This document shows, piece by piece, positions 33,397 to 43,857 of a DNA stretch of 64,000 nucleotides (the first letter of the stretch is position 1; each line of letters opens with the position of its first letter). The DNA is from Monomorium pharaonis (lineage: Eukaryota > Arthropoda > Insecta > Hymenoptera > Formicidae), in the NCBI RefSeq assembly GCF_013373865.1, contig NC_050467.1, positions 36,627,132 through 36,691,131 on the forward strand, in the 5' to 3' direction. Below the pieces are notes generated by a model. It did no database searches and had not been told where the DNA came from. It worked only from the letters and a program-made list of their open reading frames with translations. A program made the translations under genes and the position numbers.

Positions 33397-34517
33397 TGTA
33401 ACGTACGCGGGAATATTTAAACTAAATTGTAATAATTACTAAAAAAAAAAAACTAAATTTAAATAATAGAATATATGAGTATTGATTTCTTATTCGGTTG
33501 CTATATTGATTTCTTATTCGGTTGCTGGCATTATCAAGTGCAGGTCGATATCGGAATCAAAATCGATTGATCATAGGGTTACACCCTGAGACAAAACCTT
33601 CCTCCTCCACAAGAAAATAAGTTTGCGTAGGGGAAAAAATGCGGCTTAAGTAGAGGGAAATTAAGTATAAATAAATGAGCTAAATGCTCAGCGTCAGTGA
33701 GTCTTAATCTCAGTCTTAGTCTTGAATCTTAAGTCTCAAGTCTAAGTCAATTGCGATACTACTCGGGTTAGTCCGACAGTTATTCAGTTAGTCTGGGATT
33801 GTCGTGATCTTAAACTTGAGCGTTCTTAAATCAAAGTCTTTAGTGGACCAATTCTAGAATTCAGGCTCAGTTTGTTGTTTCGAAGTAGATTTTGGAATTA
33901 AAGGTAATTTAGTTAAATACTTCTCAAGTTCATTTAGTTTTCTTTTCAATCTCTGTCGCTGCCTTTTGAGTAGCAACAGGTCAAAACTAAACTCTGTCGC
34001 TGCCTTTGAGTGGCAACAGATTCAATTCAAACTCTGTCGTTGCCGAGAGCATTGAGGCAGATCTTTCGGGCCCTGTCGCTGACATTTGTGTGGCAACAGA
34101 CCTGAATCCTGACTCTCACTCAGGTGTGGCAACTGAGTGTAATTAATTTAAACTTAACTCTAATATTAAATGCCCAAAAAGGGTGGTAGGCGTGTAAGAA
34201 TTAAAAAACTAAGATATCAAATTAATCAAGCAATAATCTTTAATCGTGATCCTCTGAAATTTATTTACGAATTAGATAAACTCTTGATTCAACCCTCCAA
34301 AAAGCCTAAAGAATTAAATAAATATAAACTTATCAGGATTGATTTTAAAATTAACTTTCCTCATTTCAAAAATATAAAGAAAAAAGATCCAAGATATCAA
34401 ACTTATAAAATTCGCTATCTTTTTGGTGAAGATTAATATTTCTCACAAACTTGTTCATCCCCGGGTAAATTACTTAAATGTATTGACCCAAAACGGACAT
34501 AAAATCAGAACGTGACA
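33397..34517 (+). repeat. 5' LTR
   Basis: TGTAACGTACGCGGG ... AACGTGACA, 1121 bp. TATAAATA at 33666-33673 with a TCAGT initiator about 30 bp downstream (33694) marks the probable start of R. Four to five hairpin-capable repeats (CTGTCGCTGCC..GGCAACAG) fill 33952-34135, just before the embedded ORF. Confidence 0.95.
34170..34436 (+). CDS. LTR-embedded basic ORF, 5' LTR copy
   Basis: 88 residues from an ATG at 34170: a strongly basic N-terminus (PKKGGRRVRIKKLRYQI), then a helical FIYELDKLLIQPSKK and a lysine-rich end. Both LTRs keep it fully open and the solo LTR retains most of it. It lies downstream of the predicted transcription start, so it would be the first ORF of genomic RNA. No family recognised. 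A nuclear or nucleic-acid-binding role is a guess from charge only. Confidence 0.5.
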   Translation: MPKKGGRRVRIKKLRYQINQAIIFNRDPLKFIYELDKLLIQPSKKPKELNKYKLIRIDFKINFPHFKNIKKKDPRYQTYKIRYLFGED

Positions 34518-34529
34518 GGAGTAAATTTT

Positions 34530-34547
34530 TGGTGACAGCGGTGGGAT
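34530..34547 (+). other. Primer-binding site, tRNA-Leu type, 12 nt inside the LTR
   Basis: TGGTGACAGCGGTGGGAT is complementary to a tRNA-Leu-like 3' end with one apparent mismatch. It starts 12 nt after the LTR end (34517), whereas primer sites normally abut it. The LTR end itself is fixed by comparison with the 3' LTR. Confidence 0.6.
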
Positions 34548-34605
34548 ACAAAACGTTTGTGAGGACCAACAAAATAAAACTCAAATCTGTAATGTTTTAA
34601 GGGAA

Positions 34606-35006
34606 ATGTGCCCGCCTTATCGTGTTGCGCGAAATTCAATAGTGATACATCAAGAATCGTACGTAGAGTGGAGAGAAACCGCGTTTTGTGCCGTAGCATT
34701 ATTTTTCCGAGATCAAAATAATAAAATTATTTGTGACGAGTGCTACGAAGATTACCCGGAATCAAATTCTTTTAGTCGGGTATATCGGCACTATTTACAT
34801 TTCGGAAATCGCGAATTATTCGAGGAGTGTGAAAATTGTTGCGTAATAATACCAATAACGCGTTCATATCAAGATTTTCAAACGACGATAATATTATCCG
34901 CGACGATTTTCTACAATACTTAGAAGACTCAGAGGAAGAGCCATATAATTATTTTGACTCAACAATAGTAGCAATCACTCAAATTGTAACACCGCCAACA
35001 GAATAA
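34606..35006 (+). pseudogene. Pre-gag accessory ORF with two Cys pairs
   Basis: Starts at ATG 34606; residues 43-46 are CDEC and about 73-76 CENC, a likely zinc-binding pair. The annotated frame runs to 34923. After CENC the +1 frame continues as a more protein-like acidic tail (FLQYLEDSEEEP) to TAA at 35004, so a small indel near 34838 probably truncated a protein of about 133 residues. Not recognised. It precedes gag by 70 nt, an unusual place for a gene in this class, and resembles the post-env ORF in size, Cys pairs and acidic end. Confidence 0.5.
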
Positions 35007-35076
35007 TAATTAGCCGGTTAACGTAAATAATTTTGAGTTAAATAAATCGCGTTAAAGTACAACGTAAAACTTTAAA

Positions 35077-36311
35077 ATGATACGAACACCCCGGACACCA
35101 CCTCCAGAACCAGCGGAATCTTCAGAAAGAAGTTTAGAAGAAATGGACCTACAAGAAATCCGAAGAATAGTAGCACAACAACAACAAATGATTCAACAAC
35201 TACAACAAAGTCAACGTTCTACCGAAATATCATCAAATCAAGGATCAGCGGGAATGGTAATAAATGAAGGAACATTAGGTAATTATCTACATTTTTCATT
35301 ACGAGATGCCTTAGAAGCTATGCCAAATTTTGACGGGGGAAATATTCCATTCATATATTTTGTCGAGGGTTGTGAAGAAGCGCTCAGCATGATCACTCCT
35401 GTTCAAGAAATGAATTTAGTTCGAGCGGTACGAAATAAATTAAAAGGAGACGCACATAAAACCATTTTAGGAAAAACATTTAATTCAATGCAGGAATTTG
35501 TAGAATTTTTAAGAACAAAATACGGTTCAAGGGAAACAGTATATGAAGCTCAAGGACGTCTAGCATATTTATGTCAAAAGAAAGATGAAAAAGTTGTAGC
35601 ATATGCGAATCGAGTCCGCGAATTAGGTAAACGAATTTTAGACGCTCAAAAAAGAGAAACCGGACAAATAAGTTTTGAATTTCGAAATTCAATTGATGAA
35701 CATTTAAAGTCGAGTTTCACGCGGGGATTAAATAAAGAAATAATAATAAATAAAGAAGGAATTTTTGAAGAGGTAGAAAGTCGTGCAATTGAAGCTGAAA
35801 GAGAATTAGAGACCGCTAATATGATAAGACGCGTAGTACTTGCAGAGAATATAACGACCGAAAAACGAGCTCCAGTGCGATATATGAAAGGTGAAATCGT
35901 GACATGTCAGTATTGTAATAAGAAGGGACATACGGCAGACAAATGTTGGCAAATTAAATCTCGAGAAAATAATCGGATTCCAAATCAAAATAAATTTTAT
36001 CCACAGTCCAAAAGCTTTAATAATATTAGTAATAATAACAATAATAACCCAAGACAGTCAACATTTTCCGGAAATACGCAAAATTCAAGAAATGAAAATT
36101 CAGGCGCGATAATAACTTGCAGATATTGTAAAAGATTGGTCATACTTTAGAAGAATGTCGGAAAAGAATATATAATAACAGTGTCCGTCAGAATGCGCAG
36201 AGTCAGGGAAACGAAAAGGTTCCCGAGAGGACAGGGGCGACCCCGGGAAATGTCAAGACTCGCCCCACGCGAATAATTTCGGGGGAACCGGAATTAAATT
36301 CCGAACAGTAA
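35077..36311 (+). pseudogene. gag: Gag polyprotein, frameshifted in the second zinc knuckle
   Basis: Open 357 residues (35077-36150). A Gln-rich N-terminus (QQQQMIQQLQQSQ) leads to a capsid region with FDGGNIPFIYFVEGCEEAL and NSMQEFVEFLRTKYGSRETV, then a CCHC knuckle CQYCNKKGHTADKC at about residue 277. A second knuckle starts (CRYCK) but its His and last Cys occur only in the -1 frame, which stays open to TAA at 36309-36311. One base lost from an A run near 36130 is the simple explanation. Gag packages genomic RNA and forms the particle. The gag end overlaps the pol frame. Confidence 0.85.
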
Positions 36312-36844
36312 ATATAGCTCAAATAGAGGAGGTCCTATCAGTAAAATTAAATAGTCAAAATTTTATTAATGATTTAAAATTTTTAATAGACAGCGGATCA
36401 GGACCAAATATTATTAAAAGAAATTTAATAACACCCGAAACCACAGTGGATAGGAAAGAAACTCTAAGACTGAGTGGAATTACGACGCACTTTGTGGACA
36501 CCTTAGGGCAGGCACAGGTAGACATCTTAGGATGTCCAGTCGTTTTTCATTTGGTCGAAGAAAATTTTCCGATTCCGCAAGATGGAATTTTGGGAACAGA
36601 CTTTTTAAAACAATTTCAAGCAAAAGTTAATTATGAGCGAAATCAATTAGAATGGGATAATATAAATATACCTTTTGAAGAAAAGGAAGAAATATTTGTA
36701 ATTCCTCCCAGAGCAGTTTCAGTAATGCATATTAAAATCAGAAATCCGGAATTAAAAGTAGGATATGTTCCGCGATTAAATGTAACAGAAGGAATTTATT
36801 TAGGAGACGGTTTAGTTAAAGATAATAAGGCATACTTACGTTAA
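36281..36844 (+). pseudogene. pol: Pol: retropepsin-like aspartic protease
   Basis: The frame opens before the gag stop, in the -1 phase relative to gag's end, and carries the active-site LIDSGSGPNIIK (DSG at 36389-36397) and later GILGTDFL. It ends at a TAA (36842-36844) created within a 36-bp in-frame tandem duplication of GTTAAAGATAATAAGGCATA.... The stop separates protease from RT in what should be one polyprotein. The protease matures Gag and Pol. Confidence 0.85.
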
Positions 36845-39319
36845 CCTTCAGTTAAAGATAATAAGGCATACTTACGAGTTATTAATACAAATGAAGAAGA
36901 AGAAAAAGTTTATATTCCTGAAGTTAAAATATATGAGTTTGAAATCGATCAAATTCCTAATTCAGATACAAACTCGAATTACTTAGGTAATTCAAATCCA
37001 AAATCGAATTCAAACTCTGATACAAACTCGAATTACTTAGGTAATTCAAATTCAAAATCGAATTCTAATTTTAAACCTTGTCTTAATATTAAATCAGAAA
37101 ACAGAAAGGAGAAAATAATTAATGCGCTAAGACTAGAACATTTAAATTCAGAAGAAAGAGAACATGTTGAAGATTTAATAGAAAAGTACGCAGATCGTTT
37201 CCATTTACCTGAAGAAAAACTTGAACATAGAAATGTCTTAAAACACAGAATTCCAACAATTAATGACATTCCAATTAATACGCGACAATATAGATATCCA
37301 GTTGTTCATAAAGATGAAATTAATAAACAAGTTAATGACTTACTGGAACAAAATATAATTAAGCCATCGAAGTCACCGTATAATACGCCTGTATGGATAG
37401 TGCCCAAGAAGGCAGACTCAAAGGGAAATAAGAGATGGAGAATGGTATTAGATTTCCGTGACCTAAATGATAAGACAGTAGGTAACGCGTACCCACTACC
37501 AAACATAACGGAGATATTAGATCAGCTGGGAGGCGCGAAATATTTTTCGGTATTTGACCTTGCATCAGGTTTTCATCAGATTAAAATGCATCCGGAAAAT
37601 AGTCATAAAACAGCATTTACAACTCCCCATGGTCATTACGAATTTGATAGAATGCCTTTTGGACTTAAAAATGCTCCTGCAACTTTTCAAAGATTAATGG
37701 ATTTAGTTTTAACAGGAATTCAAGGAAATGAAATGTTTGTATATCTAGATGACATAGTATTATATTCAAGTTCATTAACAGAACATGCAATTAAATTTGA
37801 AAAATTAATGTCTCGATTACGTGAAGCAAATTTAAAATTACAACCAGATAAATGTGAATTTTTGAGAAAGGAAGTAACTTATTTAGGACATGTAATAGGA
37901 GAAAATGGAGTCCGACTAGATCCTAAAAAGATAGAAGCAGTGCAAAATTTTCCAATTCCTAAAACTCCAAAAAATGTTAAACAATTTCTGGGTTTAGCGG
38001 GATACTATCGTAGATTTATCAAAGGATTTTCAAAAATAGCCAAACCTTTAACTAATTTATTAAAAAAGGATTCTGCTTTTATTTTGGGAGAAAAAGAAAA
38101 AGAAAGTTTTGATATACTAAGAAATGCACTTTGTCAGGAACCAATATTACAATATCCAGATTTTACAAAACCTTTTCTTTCAACAACCGATGCATCCGGA
38201 ACTGCAATCGGAACAATTTTAAGTCAAGGACAGATAGGGAAAGATCAACCGATTAGTTATGCCTCGCGAGTATTAAATGACGCCGAGAAGAATTATTCAA
38301 CAATAGAAAAGGAACTTTTAGCAATAGTATACGCTGTACACCATTTTAGACCTTATCTTTACGGAAAAAAGTTTCAATTAGTAACAGATCATAAACCGTT
38401 AATTTGGATTAATAAAATTAAAGATCCAACCTCACGTTTAGCAAGATGGAGAATAAAATTGGCAGAATACGATTATGAAATAATTTATAAGCCTGAAAAA
38501 ATTAATGAAAATGCTGACGCTTTATCTAGAAACCCCACGACAAAAATATATCCAATAAATCCTTTTTATGACTTAATAGAAGAATGTCCAGAAGATGATG
38601 AAGCAAGACAAAGAAATGCAAATCCTAAACCTTTACCAGCTTCACCAAGAAGGGGAATTATGGTAGAAGAACCGGAACCAATCGTTTCAAGAATGCAAAC
38701 TAGGAAATTTGAAAAATCACAAGGAGAAAGTGTACCTTTTACTCGTAGGGAGTTAGAAGAGCCATCTTCGATTGAACACATAATTCAAGCACAAATACAT
38801 AATTATCCAACAAATCAAACAAACAACACCTTATCAATCACAGAAACAAATAACACTCATTCAGAAACAAATAATACTCATTCGGAAACAGAAAATATTG
38901 AAAACGAAATTCAGGAAACACTTGAAACAGAAACAATACCTTTAAGAAACTATAGCAACAATAATTTTAACACTTCACAAATAATAATACCACCTAATCT
39001 TTTACAAATAATAAACAATTTAACAGGAGACGAGGATGAAAAAATTGAGAGCGGGGAAATAAACGAAAGAGAAGAAGAAAGAATAGAAGAAGATAATAAC
39101 GACGAAGTAAGTGACCGTGACGAAGACAGTGACGACGACCTTAGTGATAAAGACATTGATGAAACATATAATGAAATCAATTTGGACAAAGGGACAGATA
39201 ATATTGAAAGACAAATAATAACGCGTGGACAAAGACATAGTATAATAAACAGTCGTGATCAAATTTATATGAGAAAAGAAAATTATTTATACTTTTTAAC
39301 CGGATGGAAAACCTTGTGA
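36845..39319 (+). pseudogene. pol: Pol: reverse transcriptase and RNase H with acidic linker
   Basis: Same frame as the protease and open throughout. A 54-bp in-frame tandem repeat (36964-37068) precedes the RT domain: WIVPKKAD, RMVLDFRDLND, SVFDLASGFHQI, MPFGLKNAPATFQRL and catalytic YLDD (37742-37753). RNase H follows (TTDASGTAIG, STIEKELLAIVYAVHHF, TDHKPLIW). About 38570-39260 is a long Asn/Thr/Glu then Asp-rich linker (DEDSDDDLSDKDID), unusual between RNase H and integrase. It ends at TGA near a frameshift at about 39315. Acts in first- and second-strand DNA synthesis. Confidence 0.95.
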
Positions 39320-39322
39320 TGA

Positions 39323-40682
39323 GGGCTCGAAACAACTTCAAAAACAAAATTTAATCCCTAACATAAAAGAAAAGAAAGTAGGAGATTTTGAAATTTTGAA
39401 AAAGGGAAATAAAACACATTTAATTTTTATTTGTAAAGAAAATAATAAAGAAAAGATAACAAAGGAAATTTTATTAGAATTTACAAATAAACTTCGTCAA
39501 ATAATTAAAGAAAACTCAATCAAAATAGTAAATATAGCCAAAACAAAAGAGTTAGATAATTTCTTATGGGACAAAATCTTAAGTTTTATACGAGAATCAA
39601 TTCTCGGAATTCCAATCAAAATAATAATTTGTCATGGCTTAGTTAAAGTACCAGAAATTAATGATAGGAAAGACATTATTGAAGAAGCACATTCATCCAA
39701 AATAGGAGGTCATAAAGGAATAACTAAAACCTATAATCGAATAAGACAAAATTTTTATTGGAATAATATTAAAGATGATATTAGAAATTATATTAATCAA
39801 TGTTTACAATGTCAAATCAAAAAATTAGTAAGAATTAAAACTAAACAGCCAATGATAATAACAGATACCCCTTATTCTTCTTTTGAAAAAATTTCAACAG
39901 ATATAGTAGGACCATTACCAGAAACTTCGAAAGGAAATATATATATTTTAACAATACAAGATCATTTAACAAAATTTTCTCTTGCAATACCTCTTAAATC
40001 AATTACTGCAATTAAAGTTGCTGATGCAATTTTAAAATATTTTATATGTATTTTTGGAGCCCCTAAAACAATTTTAACAGACCAAGGAAGAAATTTTACG
40101 AGTAATTTAATGAAAAGATTTGCAAAACAATTCAAAATTAAACAACTTAAAACAACGGCCTTTTATCCATAAGCTAACGGAGCTTTAGAAAGGTCACATT
40201 TAATATTAATAGAATATTTAAAGCAATATGTAAATAAATTTACAGAATGGGATGAATTACTGGAATATGCAACATTTTCATATAATACAAGTACTCATAA
40301 ATCGACTGGATATACTCCTTATGAGTTGGTATTTGGCAAAATAGTCAGACAACCATCCAGTGAAATAATAGAAGATATAAGAAAAGAACAAACATATGAT
40401 GATTATTTATCTCAATTAATAACAAATATACATGATTTGCAAGAATTAGCAAGAAAATGTTTAATTGAATCAAAAATAAAAACAAAACATTATTATGATA
40501 GGAAAATTAATCCTCAAACCTTTCAAATAAATGACGAGGTTTTTCTATTAAATGAACCTAAAAAAGGAAAACTAGGAGATCAATATTCAGGACCACATTT
40601 TGTAATAGATATTTTACCTAACGGAAATATTAAAATTCAAAATAAAGGAAAATTTAAAATTGTTCATCCAAATAAATTGTGA
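39323..40682 (+). pseudogene. pol: Pol: integrase, with in-frame stop
   Basis: Continues pol in the next phase. The HHCC zinc domain (AHSSKIGGHKG ... INQCLQCQIKK) precedes the rve core: first Asp in ISTDIVGPLP, second Asp in ILTDQGRNFTS. TAA at 40170-40172 falls between the second Asp and the catalytic Glu (LERSH), consistent with a single C-to-T change. The frame then stays open to TGA at 40680 (YATFSYNTSTHKSTGYTPYE, then a basic C-terminal domain). Integrase inserts the cDNA; the 4-bp CGGG duplication is its footprint. Confidence 0.9.
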
Positions 40683-40718
40683 AAAATTAAATAAATCCTT
40701 AATCTTATAGGCCTGAAC

Positions 40719-42755
40719 ATGAAGATAATAATTTGGTTAACAATCATTTGGATTTGCAACATTCAAGGAGCCAAAGGAATTATTGGATATGACTGCGCAA
40801 CAACCAACCTCAACGTGACAATTTCATTATTGGATATAGAAGATTGTGAAATTCCTGTAATCAAACCTCATGTACAAGAAACGAAAATTCAATTGTTACA
40901 ATTGTCAAAATTCGAAACAACAAACATTATACAATGTAAAATTGTAATTTCAAGAACAATTTATTATTGCGGAATGAATTCACATATTTCAACTGTATCA
41001 AATGCGCAGGCAGAATATATTTTAGAAACTACTTTAGATCAATGTAAAGGAATGCATAACACAGGAACACTTGTAATAAACGTAAATCATATTATTAATG
41101 GATTAAGAGTAAATCAAACAACTTCACGACCAATAACTTTCGCGGGATCCGTAAATTCAAACGGACTATGTTATGGAACACAGTATTCAGATCCTTATGG
41201 AACTTGGCAAAATGTAGTCGTACAAGGAATAATAACAATTACTTTAAATTCTTATCAGGCATCAGTAAATATTGAAGCAAATAAAATTCATTTAAAGTTG
41301 GGAACAATTTGTCAATATTCGGATGGAAATTGCATAGATATTGAAGGTAGATATACATTTTGGGAAACCATAAAAAACGATCATTGTAAATTTAATCATT
41401 ATGACGTATTATTTGAAGGAAAAGCAAATAAAATGGTCAGTCAAGTGGATGAAAAATTAGAAATAATTTATTCCTTGTCAACGCAAGAAATAATATTTGC
41501 ATTAAAACAAACAGGCGAAGAACTTCTTTGTGGATATACATTTGTTAAAACGGAACACCCAAAACTCTTAATCTTTGAAATTAAAAATGGAGAAATTATA
41601 ACAAATAAACGCCAAATTTCAGTAGAAAATTTAGACATCTTTGCATATGTAAATTCAAAATTTGTTTATGTTGAAAGACATATTCGTACACAAATAAATC
41701 AATTATACACAGACATTTTAAAACAAAGTTGTAATTTAGAACGACAAATAATGAAAAATGCATTAAGCTTGGCAATACAATCACCGGATAATTTTGCATA
41801 TCAGATTATGAAAGGACCAGGATATATGGCAGTAATCTCAGAAGAGGTAGTGCACATAATTAAGTGTACGCCAGTGGAAGTAAAAATTCGAGAAACAAAA
41901 GAGTGCTATCAACAATTACCAGTATTAAAAGGAAATGAAACATATTTCTGGACCCCAAAAACTCATATACTTTTCAAAACTGGAACTCAGATTACTTGCA
42001 ATAGAGTAATCCCAGCGACATATTATCTAAACGACGGATGGTACCAAATAACCCCAGCAATAGAATTCAGCAAGACACCACAAACTTTAAAACCAATGTC
42101 AAAACCAACATGGCAATATAACGATCTAGGAGCTCTAGCAGTGAGCGGCATTTATACTAACAATGAACTTGAAAATTTGAGAGATCACATTATGTTTTCG
42201 GCAGAAAAGAACAGTATATTAAATACAATGGCACGCGGCGTAAAAGGAGAACCAACGTTATCTCAAGAAATATCACTGTCGTACTTTTTGGACGAAAATT
42301 CTTTAGAAAAAATAACAGAAAGTACATGGAAGAAAATCTGGGGAACATTTTTGTCAGTCGGAAACGCAAGCGCAGGAATAATTGGTATATACTTCTTTAT
42401 CAGAACAGTTAAACTTATCATAGACACTGTCATTCATGGATATGCATTACATACAATCTATGGATGGTCAATTCATCTTATTGGAGCATTATGGGATTCA
42501 GTGACAAATTTATTATTACATCTGGCCAAAATAGGAAATGAAGAAAAATCAAGAGGAAACAAGAATGAAGAACCAAAAGAAGAAAATCAAAACTCTGAAG
42601 AATTTAAAGAAGATCAAACACCTAAACTTGAAAAGGAAAACGCAAAAATAAACACTTACAACATTCAACATAAACAAATTGCAAGTTATCATATTGAAAA
42701 TGAAAAAGAAAAGATAATCCACAACGAAGTACCAAAATTATATCCATCGTTATAA
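40719..42755 (+). CDS. env: Envelope glycoprotein, uninterrupted
   Basis: 678 residues from ATG 40719, preceded by an AG acceptor-like site (TTATAG, 40705-40710) suiting a spliced env mRNA. Residues 1-18 are a signal peptide, then a Cys-rich ectodomain beginning GIIGYDCATTNLNV. Segments at 552-568 (GIIGIYFFIRTVKLII) and about 580-602 are hydrophobic, the first a likely transmembrane anchor. A charged Lys/Glu-rich tail of about 75 residues follows. The Cys pattern and the later block WYQITPAIEFSKTP ... GIYTNNELENLRDHIMF look like a class III-type glycoprotein of mononegaviruses (chuvirus-like), not the baculovirus F-type of classic errantiviruses. No furin-type fusion site seen. All frames around it are otherwise decayed. 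Confidence 0.85.
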   Translation: MKIIIWLTIIWICNIQGAKGIIGYDCATTNLNVTISLLDIEDCEIPVIKPHVQETKIQLLQLSKFETTNIIQCKIVISRTIYYCGMNSHISTVSNAQAEYILETTLDQCKGMHNTGTLVINVNHIINGLRVNQTTSRPITFAGSVNSNGLCYGTQYSDPYGTWQNVVVQGIITITLNSYQASVNIEANKIHLKLGTICQYSDGNCIDIEGRYTFWETIKNDHCKFNHYDVLFEGKANKMVSQVDEKLEIIYSLSTQEIIFALKQTGEELLCGYTFVKTEHPKLLIFEIKNGEIITNKRQISVENLDIFAYVNSKFVYVERHIRTQINQLYTDILKQSCNLERQIMKNALSLAIQSPDNFAYQIMKGPGYMAVISEEVVHIIKCTPVEVKIRETKECYQQLPVLKGNETYFWTPKTHILFKTGTQITCNRVIPATYYLNDGWYQITPAIEFSKTPQTLKPMSKPTWQYNDLGALAVSGIYTNNELENLRDHIMFSAEKNSILNTMARGVKGEPTLSQEISLSYFLDENSLEKITESTWKKIWGTFLSVGNASAGIIGIYFFIRTVKLIIDTVIHGYALHTIYGWSIHLIGALWDSVTNLLLHLAKIGNEEKSRGNKNEEPKEENQNSEEFKEDQTPKLEKENAKINTYNIQHKQIASYHIENEKEKIIHNEVPKLYPSL

Positions 42756-43168
42756 TTATAAAATTTTGTAAAAGAACAATAAGTGGAAAACCCCTTTTAA
42801 TAACATTTTCTAAATGATAAATTTTCAAATAGATCATTCAATACATTTTTAAATAACCGCTTATTGTACTTATTGAATTAATAAATGGAATTCAAGCCTC
42901 CACCTGTAACGAAAGAAGACATGCGAATTAAACAGGTAGGAGTAAGGTGTCAATAGATAAGAGAATCGGAAAGAAACGATCGCGAAATAATTCAGTGCAA
43001 GTTCAATCGCACAATACGCTACGTCTCAGTGTCAACCGAATCGACAACCGCAGAAAAGACATTTTAAAGAAAATTCAAATTTAAAAGGACTTTGATCTTA
43101 AAAGGTAAATTCAAATTTAAATAATAATTTTAAACAACAAAAGTATTCGAAAATTTTAAATTTCAAGG
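42756..43168 (+). other. Env-accessory intergenic region with possible leader exon
   Basis: A short frame at 42885-42956 (MEFKPPPVTKEDMRIKQ...) overlaps a CAG|GTAGGA/GTAAG donor-like site at 42935-42945. A TTTCAAG|GATG acceptor-like site precedes the next ORF. Nothing else seen. Confidence 0.35.
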
Positions 43169-43582
43169 ATGGCTCCACCTGTTCCTAAAGAAATCGTGGT
43201 AGACGTTAAAGAGATCGACGGAGTTAAGCCGATTGACCACCCGGTCAGGTATCAACAATACCTACGAAGCACCTGCTTAACACCAAAAGAAAGGTGCTTC
43301 GTTGAAGATGAGTATCCATGGAGACGCGTGTGCCTGAGGTGCTACAGACCAAGCAGGCTTCGGATGCATTTTCGAAGCCAACGCTCTCATGGATACAAGT
43401 CAAGGCTTTCGGAGGACGAAAGCTTTGAGACAATCTCGGAGTGTTTTCGGTGTCCAAGGCAAATCATGGACGTAAAACCTGCCCGTGATTGCAGAAGATG
43501 CCTCGAAGTATTTTTGGAAAATGAAGAAGAAATTAATAACGCAGTATCCGTAGACATTTTAAGTTTTGAAAAATTTGAGTAA
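43169..43582 (+). CDS. Post-env accessory protein with three CxxC pairs
   Basis: 137 residues from ATG 43169 (MAPPVPKEIVVDVKEID). Cys pairs VCLRC, ECFRC and CRRC plus an acidic C-terminus (FLENEEEINNAVSVDIL) suggest a small zinc-binding protein. The middle is Arg/Ser-rich (RLRMHFRSQRSHGYKSR). It is uninterrupted. I do not recognise a family. Position after env, where some insect retroviruses have accessory genes, suggests a regulatory or host-interaction role; that is only inference. Confidence 0.6.
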   Translation: MAPPVPKEIVVDVKEIDGVKPIDHPVRYQQYLRSTCLTPKERCFVEDEYPWRRVCLRCYRPSRLRMHFRSQRSHGYKSRLSEDESFETISECFRCPRQIMDVKPARDCRRCLEVFLENEEEINNAVSVDILSFEKFE

Positions 43583-43811
43583 TTTAAAATTGTATATAAT
43601 ATTATGTTATTAACTATTATAAACAAGTACTATTATTATTACTAACCATTACTTTTAAGCAATTATTATCCAAATATATTATTTATAATTCACTATTAAC
43701 ATTTATATAATAATAACCAATTTTTATACTATTATAATATTCTGGAATATAAATATATAAGCAATTAAACTTATATAAATGCAACTATTATTAATCCTAA
43801 TATAAAACACT

Positions 43812-43857
43812 CATACGTGGTAATTTAAATACCACGTATGACTAAAAGGGGGAAGGT
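43812..43857 (+). promoter_or_regulatory. Stem-loop plus polypurine tract, module 1
   Basis: CATACGTGGTA (43812-43822) pairs perfectly with TACCACGTATG (43830-43840) around a 7-nt loop. AAAAGGGGGAAGG follows at 43844-43856. Same layout as module 2 but 570 bp upstream of the LTR, so it would be a second plus-strand primer or a duplicated relic. Confidence 0.75.

Noticed and set aside
36120..36140. Programmed -1 frameshift in the second Gag zinc knuckle
   Set aside because: No canonical slippery heptamer, and the shift falls inside a domain; single-base loss in an A run is simpler. Not fully excluded.
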